Shown piece after piece: positions 48,157-57,000 of a stretch of 57,731 bases of DNA; the stretch's first letter is position 1, and every line of letters starts with the position of its first letter. The stretch lies in the NCBI GenBank assembly GCA_002786915.1, contig PCUV01000106.1, forward strand, positions 1-57,731. Direction: 5' to 3'. This DNA comes from Comamonadaceae bacterium CG12_big_fil_rev_8_21_14_0_65_59_15. Its GTDB lineage: Bacteria > Pseudomonadota > Gammaproteobacteria > Burkholderiales > Burkholderiaceae_C. The notes beneath the pieces were generated by a model. It had not been told where the DNA came from. It ran no database searches and saw only the letters and a list, made by a program, of their open reading frames with translations. A program made the translations under genes and the position numbers.

Positions 48157-51100
48157 AGTGCCACCGGACCGCTCTTTAATTTGTCGGCCAGCAGTTGCTC
48201 CACTTCAGTCAACCAAGCTTTAAGTTCTGCTTCGTTATTGAGAGTGCGCTTTGGAATACTGACGTGCGTGACGTTGGGTTTTAGCAGTTGCACTGCGGCA
48301 TGGCGGGCGGCATCAAAACGGCTGCCCAGGGCTTGCGTCTTGGAAATCCAGTGGTCTAGCGTGCAGTCGTCCAGCGCGTCTTGCAGTTGGTCTGGCGTTG
48401 CCAAGTCCATCGGCTGAATCGGTGCCAGGTGATGGTCTTGCGTTAACTTGGTGCGCTGAGCATCCGTCAGCTTGGTCCAATCCGCATCGGCAGACAAATG
48501 GGCTTGCTGCGTGGCAAAGGTGGTTGTGAAGTCTTGCAGTTTGGCTCTCAAAGCTTGGCGCAACACGTCGGCGGTGCGGTCCAGCAAGGGGCGCACGGCA
48601 TCGGGTTCGGCCAGCAGGCTGCGTTGGGTTTGGATGGCATCTTTTTCGGCCGCAATCTCGTCAAAGGGGCCAAGCTCTTTGGCGTGCTCCAGCAGGCTGG
48701 TGAGCTGGTTCCACACGGGTAGGCGCTTGTGCATAGCGTCCGCTGTGGTGGCCCACTGTTTGGACAAGGTCAGCAATTCGTCATGGCGGGTGTAGAGCTC
48801 CAGCAACTGGCCGTTGCCGGACTGGGCCTCCAGGGCTTCGATAGCGGTGAGTTTGGGCTGCAGCGGTGCCGGGGCTGGGCCACCCGCCTTGCCAGCCAGG
48901 TCGCGCAGCTTGGCAATCAGCAGGGGAACCTTGGTCAGCTCTTCTTTGGGTTGGCAGGGCACGCCCACAGCGCTGAACAGCTGGCGAATTTTGATGAGCT
49001 GCGGTGGCGTGATGGTGATGGATTCCTGGCGAAAGCTGGCTTGGGTGAGTTTGTTGCGGTCTAGGCTTTTGGCATCGACCAGCTTGCTGCTGGCATCCAG
49101 AGCGCGGATATGGCCGCTTGAGAGCAGTGCAAACAAGGCGCCGTCAATGGCATCACGCGGCCAGCCAAAGGGCGGACTCTCGAAGTGGTCGCGGATTTCG
49201 CCACCCTTTTTGCCGGGGCCGATAAAGGCCAGCAGCTTTTGGCACACAGGTTGTTTGTCTGCCTCTTGGGTGTGGCCGACGGCTTTGAGGGCTTCTAGGT
49301 TGCCCTTTCGAGCTTCATCAAGCACCCGGCTCCACTGGTCACTGTCAGCGATGTCAAAGTCTTTGTACAAACGAATGGCAGAGGATTTGGCGGCGCGGTT
49401 GATGCGGTCAGACAGTTCGCTGCCCTCGGTGACTTCCTGGCCACCGGCCTGAAAGACGCGGGCTCCGGCAAACAGGGTGTCCAGCAGGTCTTTGAGTTCT
49501 TTGTCAGCGTTGCGCTCGCGGCTTTCCATGGAGCGCTGGGCATCGCGGCCGGGCTCGGTGGCGGGCGTGCCCTTTTTGCGCAGGGTGGCGCGAGCAGATT
49601 CAAGTGCGACGATCGCGTTGGTCAGCTCGGTTTTGTTTTGGGCGCGCAAAAAAGCAAACAGCGTGGGGTTGCTGGAGGGCTTGGATTTGGCTTCGGCAAT
49701 GACGGATTTTTCTTCGGTTTGCCAGCCGTCTTGCAGCCACAGGTACAGGGCTTTGTCGTTGTCGCGCGGCAAGGTGTCATCAAAAGTGGGGGTTAGGCGG
49801 CGCAGGGCGTTGTCTTTGCCTTGCACGACACGCACCCCTTTCAGCACCTCGGCAAAGCGGGCTTTGAACAGGTCGGCGCGCTGTTGTTCGATGCGCTGGG
49901 GCGAGGCTTTGAGTTCGGCCTCTTGGGCGCGGAACTCTTCGTACCAGGCGCTGGATTCGATGGTTTGCAGGCGGTATTCCAGGCCGTTGGGCCCGGCCAG
50001 CGACATGACCAGGCGGTCATCGTTTTGCAGCTTGTGCAGCAGCTCGGGCAGCTGTTTGCGCAAGTCGCTTGACCCATTGGCCAAATCGGTCACCAGCAGG
50101 TCAGCCAGCACGTTGTCAGTGGCCCGCAGGCCAATGTCCAGCGCCGCATCAGCGGGCAGTTTGTTGATGAGGTAGATGAGCTTGAGCAGCTTGCCCTTGA
50201 GCTGGGCGCTGGTGTCACCCGCGGCAAAACGCTGGACGTTTTCATACACCTCTTTAGGCAACTGGGCGGTGGACATCAAATTGGCGGCGATTTGGTCGTA
50301 CAAAAAGTCGCCTGACACCACATGGCCCAGCGGCAGGTCAGAAGTCGCCAGCACGGCCTCGTGCACCACGCGCAACTGGCTGCGCAGTTGCGACACGGTG
50401 CCTGTGGTGTCGATGGTGCGCAGCACGCGCTCCCAAAAGCGGCGGCGCACAGGCAAGATGGGATAGTCGTCACTCATCAACTGTTCGTCTTCGGTGACGT
50501 GTTCGAGCTTGGTGCCGCGCAGGTGGCGCGAGATTTCACCCAGATTGCCGCGCCAGGATTGCTCGACCAGCGGGCGCGCTGAGGGCTTTTTGGCCAGGAT
50601 GATTTGGCGGGTGACGTTTTCGACATCGACATCGCTGAGCATGATGGGCACCGGGAAGCGCCCCATTAAACGCATCAAATTTGGCATGCCCGACAGCGCA
50701 GACTGCCCGGTGCCGATAAAGAGCAGTTTGCCGGTGAAGTGCTTGCACAGCGACTCGGTCATTTCTTGCACGGCGTAGGCTTTTTCGGCATCGTTGCCGA
50801 TGTATTGCTGCACTTCGTCCAGCACCACCAGGGTCAGGGGAAAGTTGTCGCCCTCAGACAGGGCTTGGGTGATGGCATCGACCATTTGCTCGTTGCTGAC
50901 ATCTGTCACCTGCGGAAACTGGGCTTTGAGCAACTGGCGTGCTTCGGGCTCGCTGTTGGCCATGCCGGGGCGCACCGCTAGCAAAGCCTTGGCCAAGTGG
51001 TTGGAGACGTACATGTGAGGCAGCTCTTGCGCCAAGCTGCGGCCGGCCAACTTCAGTTGGACTTCGATGGCATCCAACAAACCTTCGCGTTTGAGCCACA

Positions 51101-51614
51101 GCACCAGTTCTGCCTGGTTGTACTGCGCGGGCAAGCCTTTGGATTTGAAGATGATGCCCAGCAACGCCAGGCGAACCTTGTCGCCAGCCCCTGCGCCCAG
51201 CTTGCCCGCAGCAGCATGCAGGCCACCGTGACGCTTGCCCTGAATGGTGAGTTCTTTGAGCGGCTGCGCCACTGCGTCAGGCAGCCGGGCCAGGCTGCGG
51301 GCGGCAGCGCCATCGGTGAACTTGTAGTCGGTCCACAGGGTGCGTAGCATTTTGGCCAGGTGCGATTTGCCACTGCCGTAAAAGCCAGAAATCCAGATGC
51401 CGGGCTGCTCGTTACGCTTGTCCAAGTTGAGCAGAAACTTCTCCAGCACGGTCTGCAAGCCTTTTTCATACTGGCCATCGCAGACAAAGGTCTCCAGCTC
51501 GTAGCGCAGCACGCTTTGGGCGGCTTCGGAATGGTCTTCAGAAACTTCGGCCACGCCGTTGTTGACGAGTCGGTTTTCAGAAGGGAGCTTGTTGTAGATT
51601 TCTTTGTTCAGCAT
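48153..51614 (-). CDS. brxC: BREX ATPase BrxC (PglY-like)
   Basis: This 1153-residue BrxC/PglY is the large BREX ATPase: MLNKEIYNKLPSENRLV at the N-terminus, Walker A GFYGSGKSH (77-85), Walker B LVVLDEVQQYI (about 263-273) and RRRFWERVLR further on. The remaining 700 residues are helical and family-specific. In BREX it is needed for both methylation and defence. It follows brxB by 38 bases. vapBC comes next after 48 bases, so transcription from the first promoter may pass through vapBC into pglX. Confidence 0.95.
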   Translation of the reverse strand: MLNKEIYNKLPSENRLVNNGVAEVSEDHSEAAQSVLRYELETFVCDGQYEKGLQTVLEKFLLNLDKRNEQPGIWISGFYGSGKSHLAKMLRTLWTDYKFTDGAAARSLARLPDAVAQPLKELTIQGKRHGGLHAAAGKLGAGAGDKVRLALLGIIFKSKGLPAQYNQAELVLWLKREGLLDAIEVQLKLAGRSLAQELPHMYVSNHLAKALLAVRPGMANSEPEARQLLKAQFPQVTDVSNEQMVDAITQALSEGDNFPLTLVVLDEVQQYIGNDAEKAYAVQEMTESLCKHFTGKLLFIGTGQSALSGMPNLMRLMGRFPVPIMLSDVDVENVTRQIILAKKPSARPLVEQSWRGNLGEISRHLRGTKLEHVTEDEQLMSDDYPILPVRRRFWERVLRTIDTTGTVSQLRSQLRVVHEAVLATSDLPLGHVVSGDFLYDQIAANLMSTAQLPKEVYENVQRFAAGDTSAQLKGKLLKLIYLINKLPADAALDIGLRATDNVLADLLVTDLANGSSDLRKQLPELLHKLQNDDRLVMSLAGPNGLEYRLQTIESSAWYEEFRAQEAELKASPQRIEQQRADLFKARFAEVLKGVRVVQGKDNALRRLTPTFDDTLPRDNDKALYLWLQDGWQTEEKSVIAEAKSKPSSNPTLFAFLRAQNKTELTNAIVALESARATLRKKGTPATEPGRDAQRSMESRERNADKELKDLLDTLFAGARVFQAGGQEVTEGSELSDRINRAAKSSAIRLYKDFDIADSDQWSRVLDEARKGNLEALKAVGHTQEADKQPVCQKLLAFIGPGKKGGEIRDHFESPPFGWPRDAIDGALFALLSSGHIRALDASSKLVDAKSLDRNKLTQASFRQESITITPPQLIKIRQLFSAVGVPCQPKEELTKVPLLIAKLRDLAGKAGGPAPAPLQPKLTAIEALEAQSGNGQLLELYTRHDELLTLSKQWATTADAMHKRLPVWNQLTSLLEHAKELGPFDEIAAEKDAIQTQRSLLAEPDAVRPLLDRTADVLRQALRAKLQDFTTTFATQQAHLSADADWTKLTDAQRTKLTQDHHLAPIQPMDLATPDQLQDALDDCTLDHWISKTQALGSRFDAARHAAVQLLKPNVTHVSIPKRTLNNEAELKAWLTEVEQLLADKLKSGPVAL

Positions 51615-51652
51615 TTTTGGGTCCTCACCTGGGCTGATTTTTTAATAGGCAA

Positions 51653-52216
51653 TTATTTGGTGGCGAGCAGGGGCACGGCCAGATAGTTCCAGCCGTCACG
51701 CGCGTCGAGCAGGCGGTAGGTGTGGTTTTCGGGGTGGTGTTCACCTGGGAAGAACACCAGCAGACGACCGGGTACTGTGTCCTTGATGCCTTCGACGACG
51801 GTGGAAACCCGGGCCATGCCAAACAAGCTGCCGACGCCCAACAGGGCAACAACAGTGTCTGGCGTGGCCTCGGCCATGATGCGGGTTTTGAGCTGCGCAA
51901 TCAGGTCAGTGACGAACTCAGTCAGTTCGCCGGTCTGGTAGCCCGCCAGGTCTTCTGGAGACTCAAAGTATGCATCCCGATATTCCTGCTCAGACATCCA
52001 CTGCGGGAAGGCGTTGGTCACGTCAATCAACAGCCACTGTTTGCCAGCCTGCGCAGTGACCAAGGCAAACTCTTCAGCGTTGGCACGCAAGCGCAGCTCG
52101 TCACTCTTGTCGTACACCGCAAAAATGACACGTTGCACGGCAGCTAAACCTGCTTGCCAAGGCACCGTGAGATGCTGGCGGTAGGTGGATACGAGTTTGC
52201 TGACCTTAGACGACAT
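51653..52216 (-). CDS. brxB: BREX protein BrxB (DUF1788)
   Basis: This 187-residue DUF1788 protein has the family's C-terminal motif VFFPGEHHPENHTYRLLD and WNYLAVPL, with VALLGVGSLFGMARVS in the middle. The role is essential in BREX but the biochemistry is unknown. I start at the ATG at 52216 (MSSKVSKLVSTY), which overlaps the end of brxA by 11 bases; longer readings upstream lie inside brxA. Confidence 0.92.
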   Translation of the reverse strand: MSSKVSKLVSTYRQHLTVPWQAGLAAVQRVIFAVYDKSDELRLRANAEEFALVTAQAGKQWLLIDVTNAFPQWMSEQEYRDAYFESPEDLAGYQTGELTEFVTDLIAQLKTRIMAEATPDTVVALLGVGSLFGMARVSTVVEGIKDTVPGRLLVFFPGEHHPENHTYRLLDARDGWNYLAVPLLATK

Positions 52217-53006
52217 GAGACGCCTCTTGACACATCTGTTCTTCTTCAGGGGTGAGGTAGTCGGGGAATCGAACCTCTTTGACGCCGCCAGCATTCAAAA
52301 ATACCAGTAGCCCCCTGTGAAACGCCGAGTTTGCAAGCGCTTCTAGCTCAACAGGTGAGCCTAGCAATAAATTCATCCACCTCGACGTGAAAAGGCGCTG
52401 CCCCGACAGGCCTTCCAAGTGACCCAGAAACAGGCAAAAAGCGACGTTGGCCGGAGTCACGACGGGGATGGAACGGGTCTTGCGGGAGTGACCCTGCAAA
52501 TAGCCCGCAGCGGTCCAACTGCCGTTGACGTTTTGCGCAAACGATTTGAGCGATGCTGGGCTGAAACGGTCGGGGTGGTCGGCAGCCAGGCATTGTTCCA
52601 GGTCTTCGCGGGTGACCAGCACGCCGGGATGTTTGGCCAGAATGAATGCCTGGGTTCCACGTAATAGAGGGTCACGCGCCAAAGCGGCAGTCAAAGCCAG
52701 AATAGGCTGGGCAGCGACATCCACCGGCCATAAGCGACGTAAAACGCGAAACAGTGGCAACTGCGTATCTAGCCCATACAGCGTTGTCAGGTGCCGAAGC
52801 GCCAACTCGCGGGACTTTTTGGTGGGTTTGGCCAACAGGTTGTCGGCCAAGACGGCTTGGGCGTAGCCTGTGCGCTTGGCATCGATACCCACATGGTTAA
52901 ACAGCACCTGTAGGTCATCGAACATCATGGTTCTGGCGGCGTGCGGGCCGTTGGAGCCGAAGCGAAAACCCAGCTTGGCTAAGAGTTGCTCTTTGGCTGC
53001 GCTCAC
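52206..53006 (-). CDS. brxA: BREX protein BrxA (DUF1819-like)
   Basis: This 266-residue protein matches the BrxA/DUF1819 family by its helical body and by the C-terminal winged-helix-like part (TPANVAFCLFLGHLEGLSGQ; AFHRGLLVFLNAGGVKEVRF; PDYLTPEEEQ). It lies where brxA is expected, directly before brxB. BrxA has a NusB-like fold and may bind nucleic acid. The GTG start overlaps the stop of the preceding small gene in GTGA. It is somewhat longer than the roughly 200-residue BrxA of well-studied type 1 systems. Confidence 0.85.
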   Translation of the reverse strand: MSAAKEQLLAKLGFRFGSNGPHAARTMMFDDLQVLFNHVGIDAKRTGYAQAVLADNLLAKPTKKSRELALRHLTTLYGLDTQLPLFRVLRRLWPVDVAAQPILALTAALARDPLLRGTQAFILAKHPGVLVTREDLEQCLAADHPDRFSPASLKSFAQNVNGSWTAAGYLQGHSRKTRSIPVVTPANVAFCLFLGHLEGLSGQRLFTSRWMNLLLGSPVELEALANSAFHRGLLVFLNAGGVKEVRFPDYLTPEEEQMCQEASHVV

Positions 53007-53209
53007 GGTGTCTTTCGGCGCTGAGCGCTGGGTAGGGTCTCGCTGGGCACACCGTCCAAGGGGAAATCATGGGCACGGCAGTATTCGACCACCATGACTT
53101 CGACCATGTTGGCCAGGCTGCGCAGCTCCCGCTCTGCAGCGGTTTGTAGTGCCGCCTTGATGTGCGGTTGCACCCTGACGCTGACAGCTTGGGTTTTAAA
53201 GGTGGGCAT
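53003..53209 (-). CDS. Ribbon-helix-helix protein heading the BREX operon
   Basis: This 68-residue protein (MPTFKTQAVSVRVQPHIKAALQ...) looks like a CopG/Arc-type ribbon-helix-helix DNA binder: a beta strand AVSVRV, then helices with RELRSLANMVEVMVVEY. Its TGA overlaps the brxA GTG, so it is part of the operon. The usual BREX regulator is the WYL protein BrxR, which is absent here. Autoregulation through the GCTAC-rich palindromic region upstream is a reasonable guess. Confidence 0.75.
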   Translation of the reverse strand: MPTFKTQAVSVRVQPHIKAALQTAAERELRSLANMVEVMVVEYCRAHDFPLDGVPSETLPSAQRRKTP

Positions 53210-53621
53210 GGGTGATGTGTGTGTAGAACGCTTGTATTGCGCGAGCTTATGACAAATAACTGAACACTTGGCGCGCATCCCAAAAAATATTGCTGCGCTA
53301 CATAAGCTGTTGCAAAAATGTGCTGTAGCGTGGGCTACCCGTTGTGCTACCGGTTGTTGTGTCTGTTGCGACACCCCCCAGCAGCAATGTTGCGCCGCTG
53401 AGAAAACGCAAGCAAGACTGCAACTGACAGTCACCGCAACGTCCGGTTGTTGGGTCCTAACTGCCATAAACCGTTCCGGCGGCCACATTTTTTGTGCTTA
53501 TGACGTGAACAATTTACCGCAATAGGGCAGCTTGATGCTAATGTTGGCGCCTAGCTGAGTGCGCCGCCGTGCAACACGACTGGGAGACAATGGGCTTTTC
53601 ATGGCGAGCGGAGGGGTTAGC
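53210..53621. promoter_or_regulatory. Divergent regulatory region upstream of the BREX operon
   Basis: No gene is seen in these 412 bases. On the BREX side are AGCTTATG (53244-53251) and its inverse CATAAGCT (53301-53308), and four GCTAC/GTAGC boxes (53297-53301, 53325-53329, 53334-53338, 53346-53350), two of which make GTAGC-N4-GCTAC. TGTTGC occurs three times further right. The stretch 53480-53621 leads into the plus-strand membrane-protein gene. Confidence 0.45.
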
Positions 53622-54002
53622 ATGGCTATTGGTTGGCTTTCGGTTCTGAAACTGGTGCCTTGGGGCGATGTGATCGAAAACGCACCCAAGGTGGCGCAGG
53701 GTGCCAAGAAGCTCTGGGGCAGCGTCGGCAAAAAGCCTGCGCCGGTGGCAGGCGGGCAAAGTGACGTGGCAACCACTGGCGAACCGTCGCTGGCCGCTCT
53801 GCAGGTGCAACTGGCCGATGTGCAGGCCAACGTGACCGAACTACAGCGCCACTTGCAGCAGTCCAGCGCGCTGATCCAGTCGCTGGCCGAGCAAAACACC
53901 GCTCTGGTGGCGCGCGTGGAGCTCAACCGCAAGCATCAACTCTGGCTGGCAGGCGTGTTGGCGGTGCTGGTGGTGGCGCTGATTCTGCAACTGATTCGAT
54001 AG
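53622..54002 (+). CDS. Tail-anchored coiled-coil membrane protein
   Basis: This 126-residue protein starts MAIGWLSVLKLVPWGDVIENAP, with a short amphipathic or hydrophobic N-terminus, a coiled coil (about 57-98, LAALQVQLADVQANVTELQRHL) and one C-terminal membrane helix (about 106-125, LAGVLAVLVVALILQLI). GGAGGGG stands just before the ATG at 53622. The stop codon TAG belongs to a dispersed repeat copy. I know no function; it is probably unrelated to BREX, being on the other strand. Confidence 0.75.
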   Translation: MAIGWLSVLKLVPWGDVIENAPKVAQGAKKLWGSVGKKPAPVAGGQSDVATTGEPSLAALQVQLADVQANVTELQRHLQQSSALIQSLAEQNTALVARVELNRKHQLWLAGVLAVLVVALILQLIR

Positions 54003-54043
54003 CTGATAGCGCTTTATTTGTAAGCTCTGAAGGCACTTTTGAT
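53998..54043 (+). repeat. Dispersed element upstream of recC
   Basis: GATAGCTGATAGCGCTTTAT, then TAAGCTCTGAAGGCACTTTT. The TAG within its first bases is the stop codon of the membrane-protein gene, and the element ends two bases before the recC ATG. Confidence 0.7.
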
Positions 54044-54045
54044 AC

Positions 54046-57000
54046 ATGATCCGTGGAACGAATAGGACGACCGTGACGGACGCACCTAACACGCCAGCCA
54101 ACGACACGGCGGCGCAGACCCCCACCGGCTTCATGGTGCTGCACGGCAACCGGCTGGAAGACCTACGCGACCTGCTGCTGCATTACGTCAAGGCGCATCC
54201 GCTGGCCCCACTAGAGGCTGAGGTGATCCTGCTGCAAAGCAACGGCATGAAGCACTGGCTGGAGCTGGCGCTGGCCGACGACGGCGCTTTGGGCATTTGC
54301 GCCGCCACCCGCATGGAGCTGCCCAGCGCCTATTTGTGGCAGATGTACCGCGCCGTGCTGGGCGCAGCCGCGGTGCCCGCGCAGATGCCGTTTGACAAAT
54401 CGGCGCTGCTGTGGCGGCTGGTGCGCCTGCTGCCTGGGCTGTGCGCGACCAACCCGGTGTATGCGCCGCTGCAGCGTTACCTGGCGGGTGACAACGCGCC
54501 GCGCAAGCTGTACCAGTTGGCGCTGCAACTGGCCGATGTGTTCGACGCTTACCAGAGTTACCGTGCCGACTGGCTGGCCGACTGGGCCGCAGGCGTGGAT
54601 CAACTGCGCGGCGCGCTGGGTGCGCCGCAACCCCTGCCCGCAGAGCACGCCTGGCAGGCGCAACTGTGGCGCGACATTCGTCTGGACGTGGGCGCTGCGC
54701 TGGCCGATGCCTCACGCGCGGGGGTGCACGAGCGGTTTTTGAACGCCCTTTGGGCATCGGAACGCTATGAACAAAATAGCTGCTTACGCCCGTCTGCATT
54801 GCCTCAGCGGCTGATTGTGTTTGGCATCTCGGCGCTGCCCATGCAGGCCGTGCAGGCGCTGGCGGCGCTGGGCCAGGTCTGCCAGGTGCTGCTGCTGGTG
54901 CAAAACCCGTGTCAATATTATTGGGGCGATCTGGTGGAAGGCCACGCCGCTTTGCGCGCCCAGGTGCGCCGCCGGCAAGCCGTCAAACCCGTGTCAGCGG
55001 GGGCACCAGCCGCGCCCACGCACCCGCTGCTGGCGGCGCTGGGCAAACAGGGGCGCGACTATCTGCACTTGCTTGACGGCTTTGATCAGCCCGAGCGCTA
55101 CCGCGCGCACTGGCAGCGGGTCGAGGTGTTTGTCGATCCCGCCAGCGGCCCGGCACCGACGCAGTTGGCGCAATTGCAGTCGGGCGTGCTGAACCTGAAC
55201 GCGCCGCCCGATGCGCCAGTGCCGTTGGCAGACGATGGCTCGATTTGCTTTATTACCGCGCACAGCGCCCAGCGAGAACTGGAGGTGTTGCACGACCGCC
55301 TGCTGGCCTGGCTCGACGCCGATCCCAGCATGCAGCCGCGCGACGTGATGGTGATGGTGCCCGACATGGCCGCTTTTGCGCCGCACATCCATGCGGTTTT
55401 TGGCCGTTTTACGCCCGGGCAGCCGCGCCACATACCGTTTTCGATGGCCGACACCACGGCGCGCCAGAGCCCGCTGGTGCAGGCGCTCGAGCAGTTGCTG
55501 AGCCTGCCGCAGTCGCGCCTGTCACTGGCCGACTGGCTGGCGCTGTTTGAAGTGAGCGTCGTGCGCACACGCTTTGGCCTGAGCGAAGCCGACGTGACCC
55601 AAATCCATACCTGGCTGGCCGCCGCCGGTGTGCGCTGGGGGCTGGACGGCGCGCACCGCCTGGCCTGGGGCCTGCCCGAAAGCGCAGAAGGTTTGGCGCA
55701 AAACACCTGGGCGTTTGGTCTGCGCCGCTTGCTGCTGGGCTACGCCGTGGGCGCCGGTGAGCTGTGGGCTGGCATATTGCCGCAGCCGGCCTTGAACGGT
55801 CTGGACGCGCCGCTGGCCGCTGGTCTGCTGGACTGGCTGGACGCCATGGAGCGCACGCTGCCCACGCTGCAGCGCGAGCAAACCCCGGCGCAGTGGGGGC
55901 AAACGCTGCAAGCGCTGGTAGCGCAGTTTTTCCGCCCGGCCGACGACGCGGACGAGCGCGCCCTGAGCCGCCTGCTTGACCCGCTGGACGCCTGGCTGCA
56001 AGCCTGCGCCGCCGCGCGGCTCGATACCCCCCTGGCGCTGGAGGTGGTGCGTGAGCACTGGTTGTCGCAGATCTCGCAAGACGGCTTGCAGCAGCGCTTT
56101 TTTGGCGGCGGGGTGCAGTTTGGCACCTTGATGCCGATGCGCGCCATTCCGTTTCAGGTGATTTGCCTGCTGGGCATGAACGACGGCGCTTACCCGCGTG
56201 TGCAGGCCGCGCGCGACTTTGACCTGATGGCGGCCAGCTGGCGCGCGGGCGACCGCTCGCGCCGCGAAGACGATCGCTATTTGTTTCTGGAAGCCATCCT
56301 CAGCGCCCGGCAAATACTCTATGTCAGTTGGCAAGGCCGCAGCGCGGCTGACAACTCGGTGCGCCCGCCCTCGGTGCTGGTGGCGCAGTTGCTCGACCAC
56401 GTCAACGCCTGCTGGGCGCCAGCCCGCGTGCCCCAGGCGCAGCCGCTGCAAGCGTTTTCCAACGCCTATTTTGAAGCCGGTTCGGGCTTTTGGACGTATG
56501 ACCAGAATTGGGAACACATTCGGCCTCTAGCCCTGGTGCAGCAAGTGCAAGCAGCCATCGAAACAATAGCGAAACCCGCTGCTGTAGCCGCCCCGCAGAC
56601 CCTGACCCTGATCGATTTGCAGCGCCTGCTGCGCCAGCCGGTAGAGGTGTTCTTTCGACAGCGGCTACAAGTGGAATTTGACAGCCTCGACGAGCAGGAG
56701 CAGGCGCTGGAACCCTTTGCGCTGGATGCTTTGCAGTCGCATAACGCCGGCGCAGCGTTGTTGGCAGGTGGTGGTGACGCGCAGGCGCTGGCGCGGTTGC
56801 AAGGTGCGGGTGAGCTGCCGCTGGCTGGGTTTGGCCAGCAGACGGCCGCGCAGTTGATGACCCAGGCCAGCACCGTGCTGCAAGCGCAGGCGCTGTGGCG
56901 CGCGCGCTATGCGCACGCGCTGCCTGCGGTGGCGGTGAATCTGGAATGGTCGGCACAAGAGGCGTCTGACGGCTGGCAGTTGAGTGGCGCATTGACCCCC

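Noticed and set aside
35410..53209. The island as a prophage or conjugative element
   Set aside because: No structural, integrase or transfer genes are present; only defence genes were found.
53559..53621. An upstream start for the tail-anchored protein
   Set aside because: The ATG at 53622 has a strong GGAGGGG site at the proper distance, and the upstream residues look non-coding.
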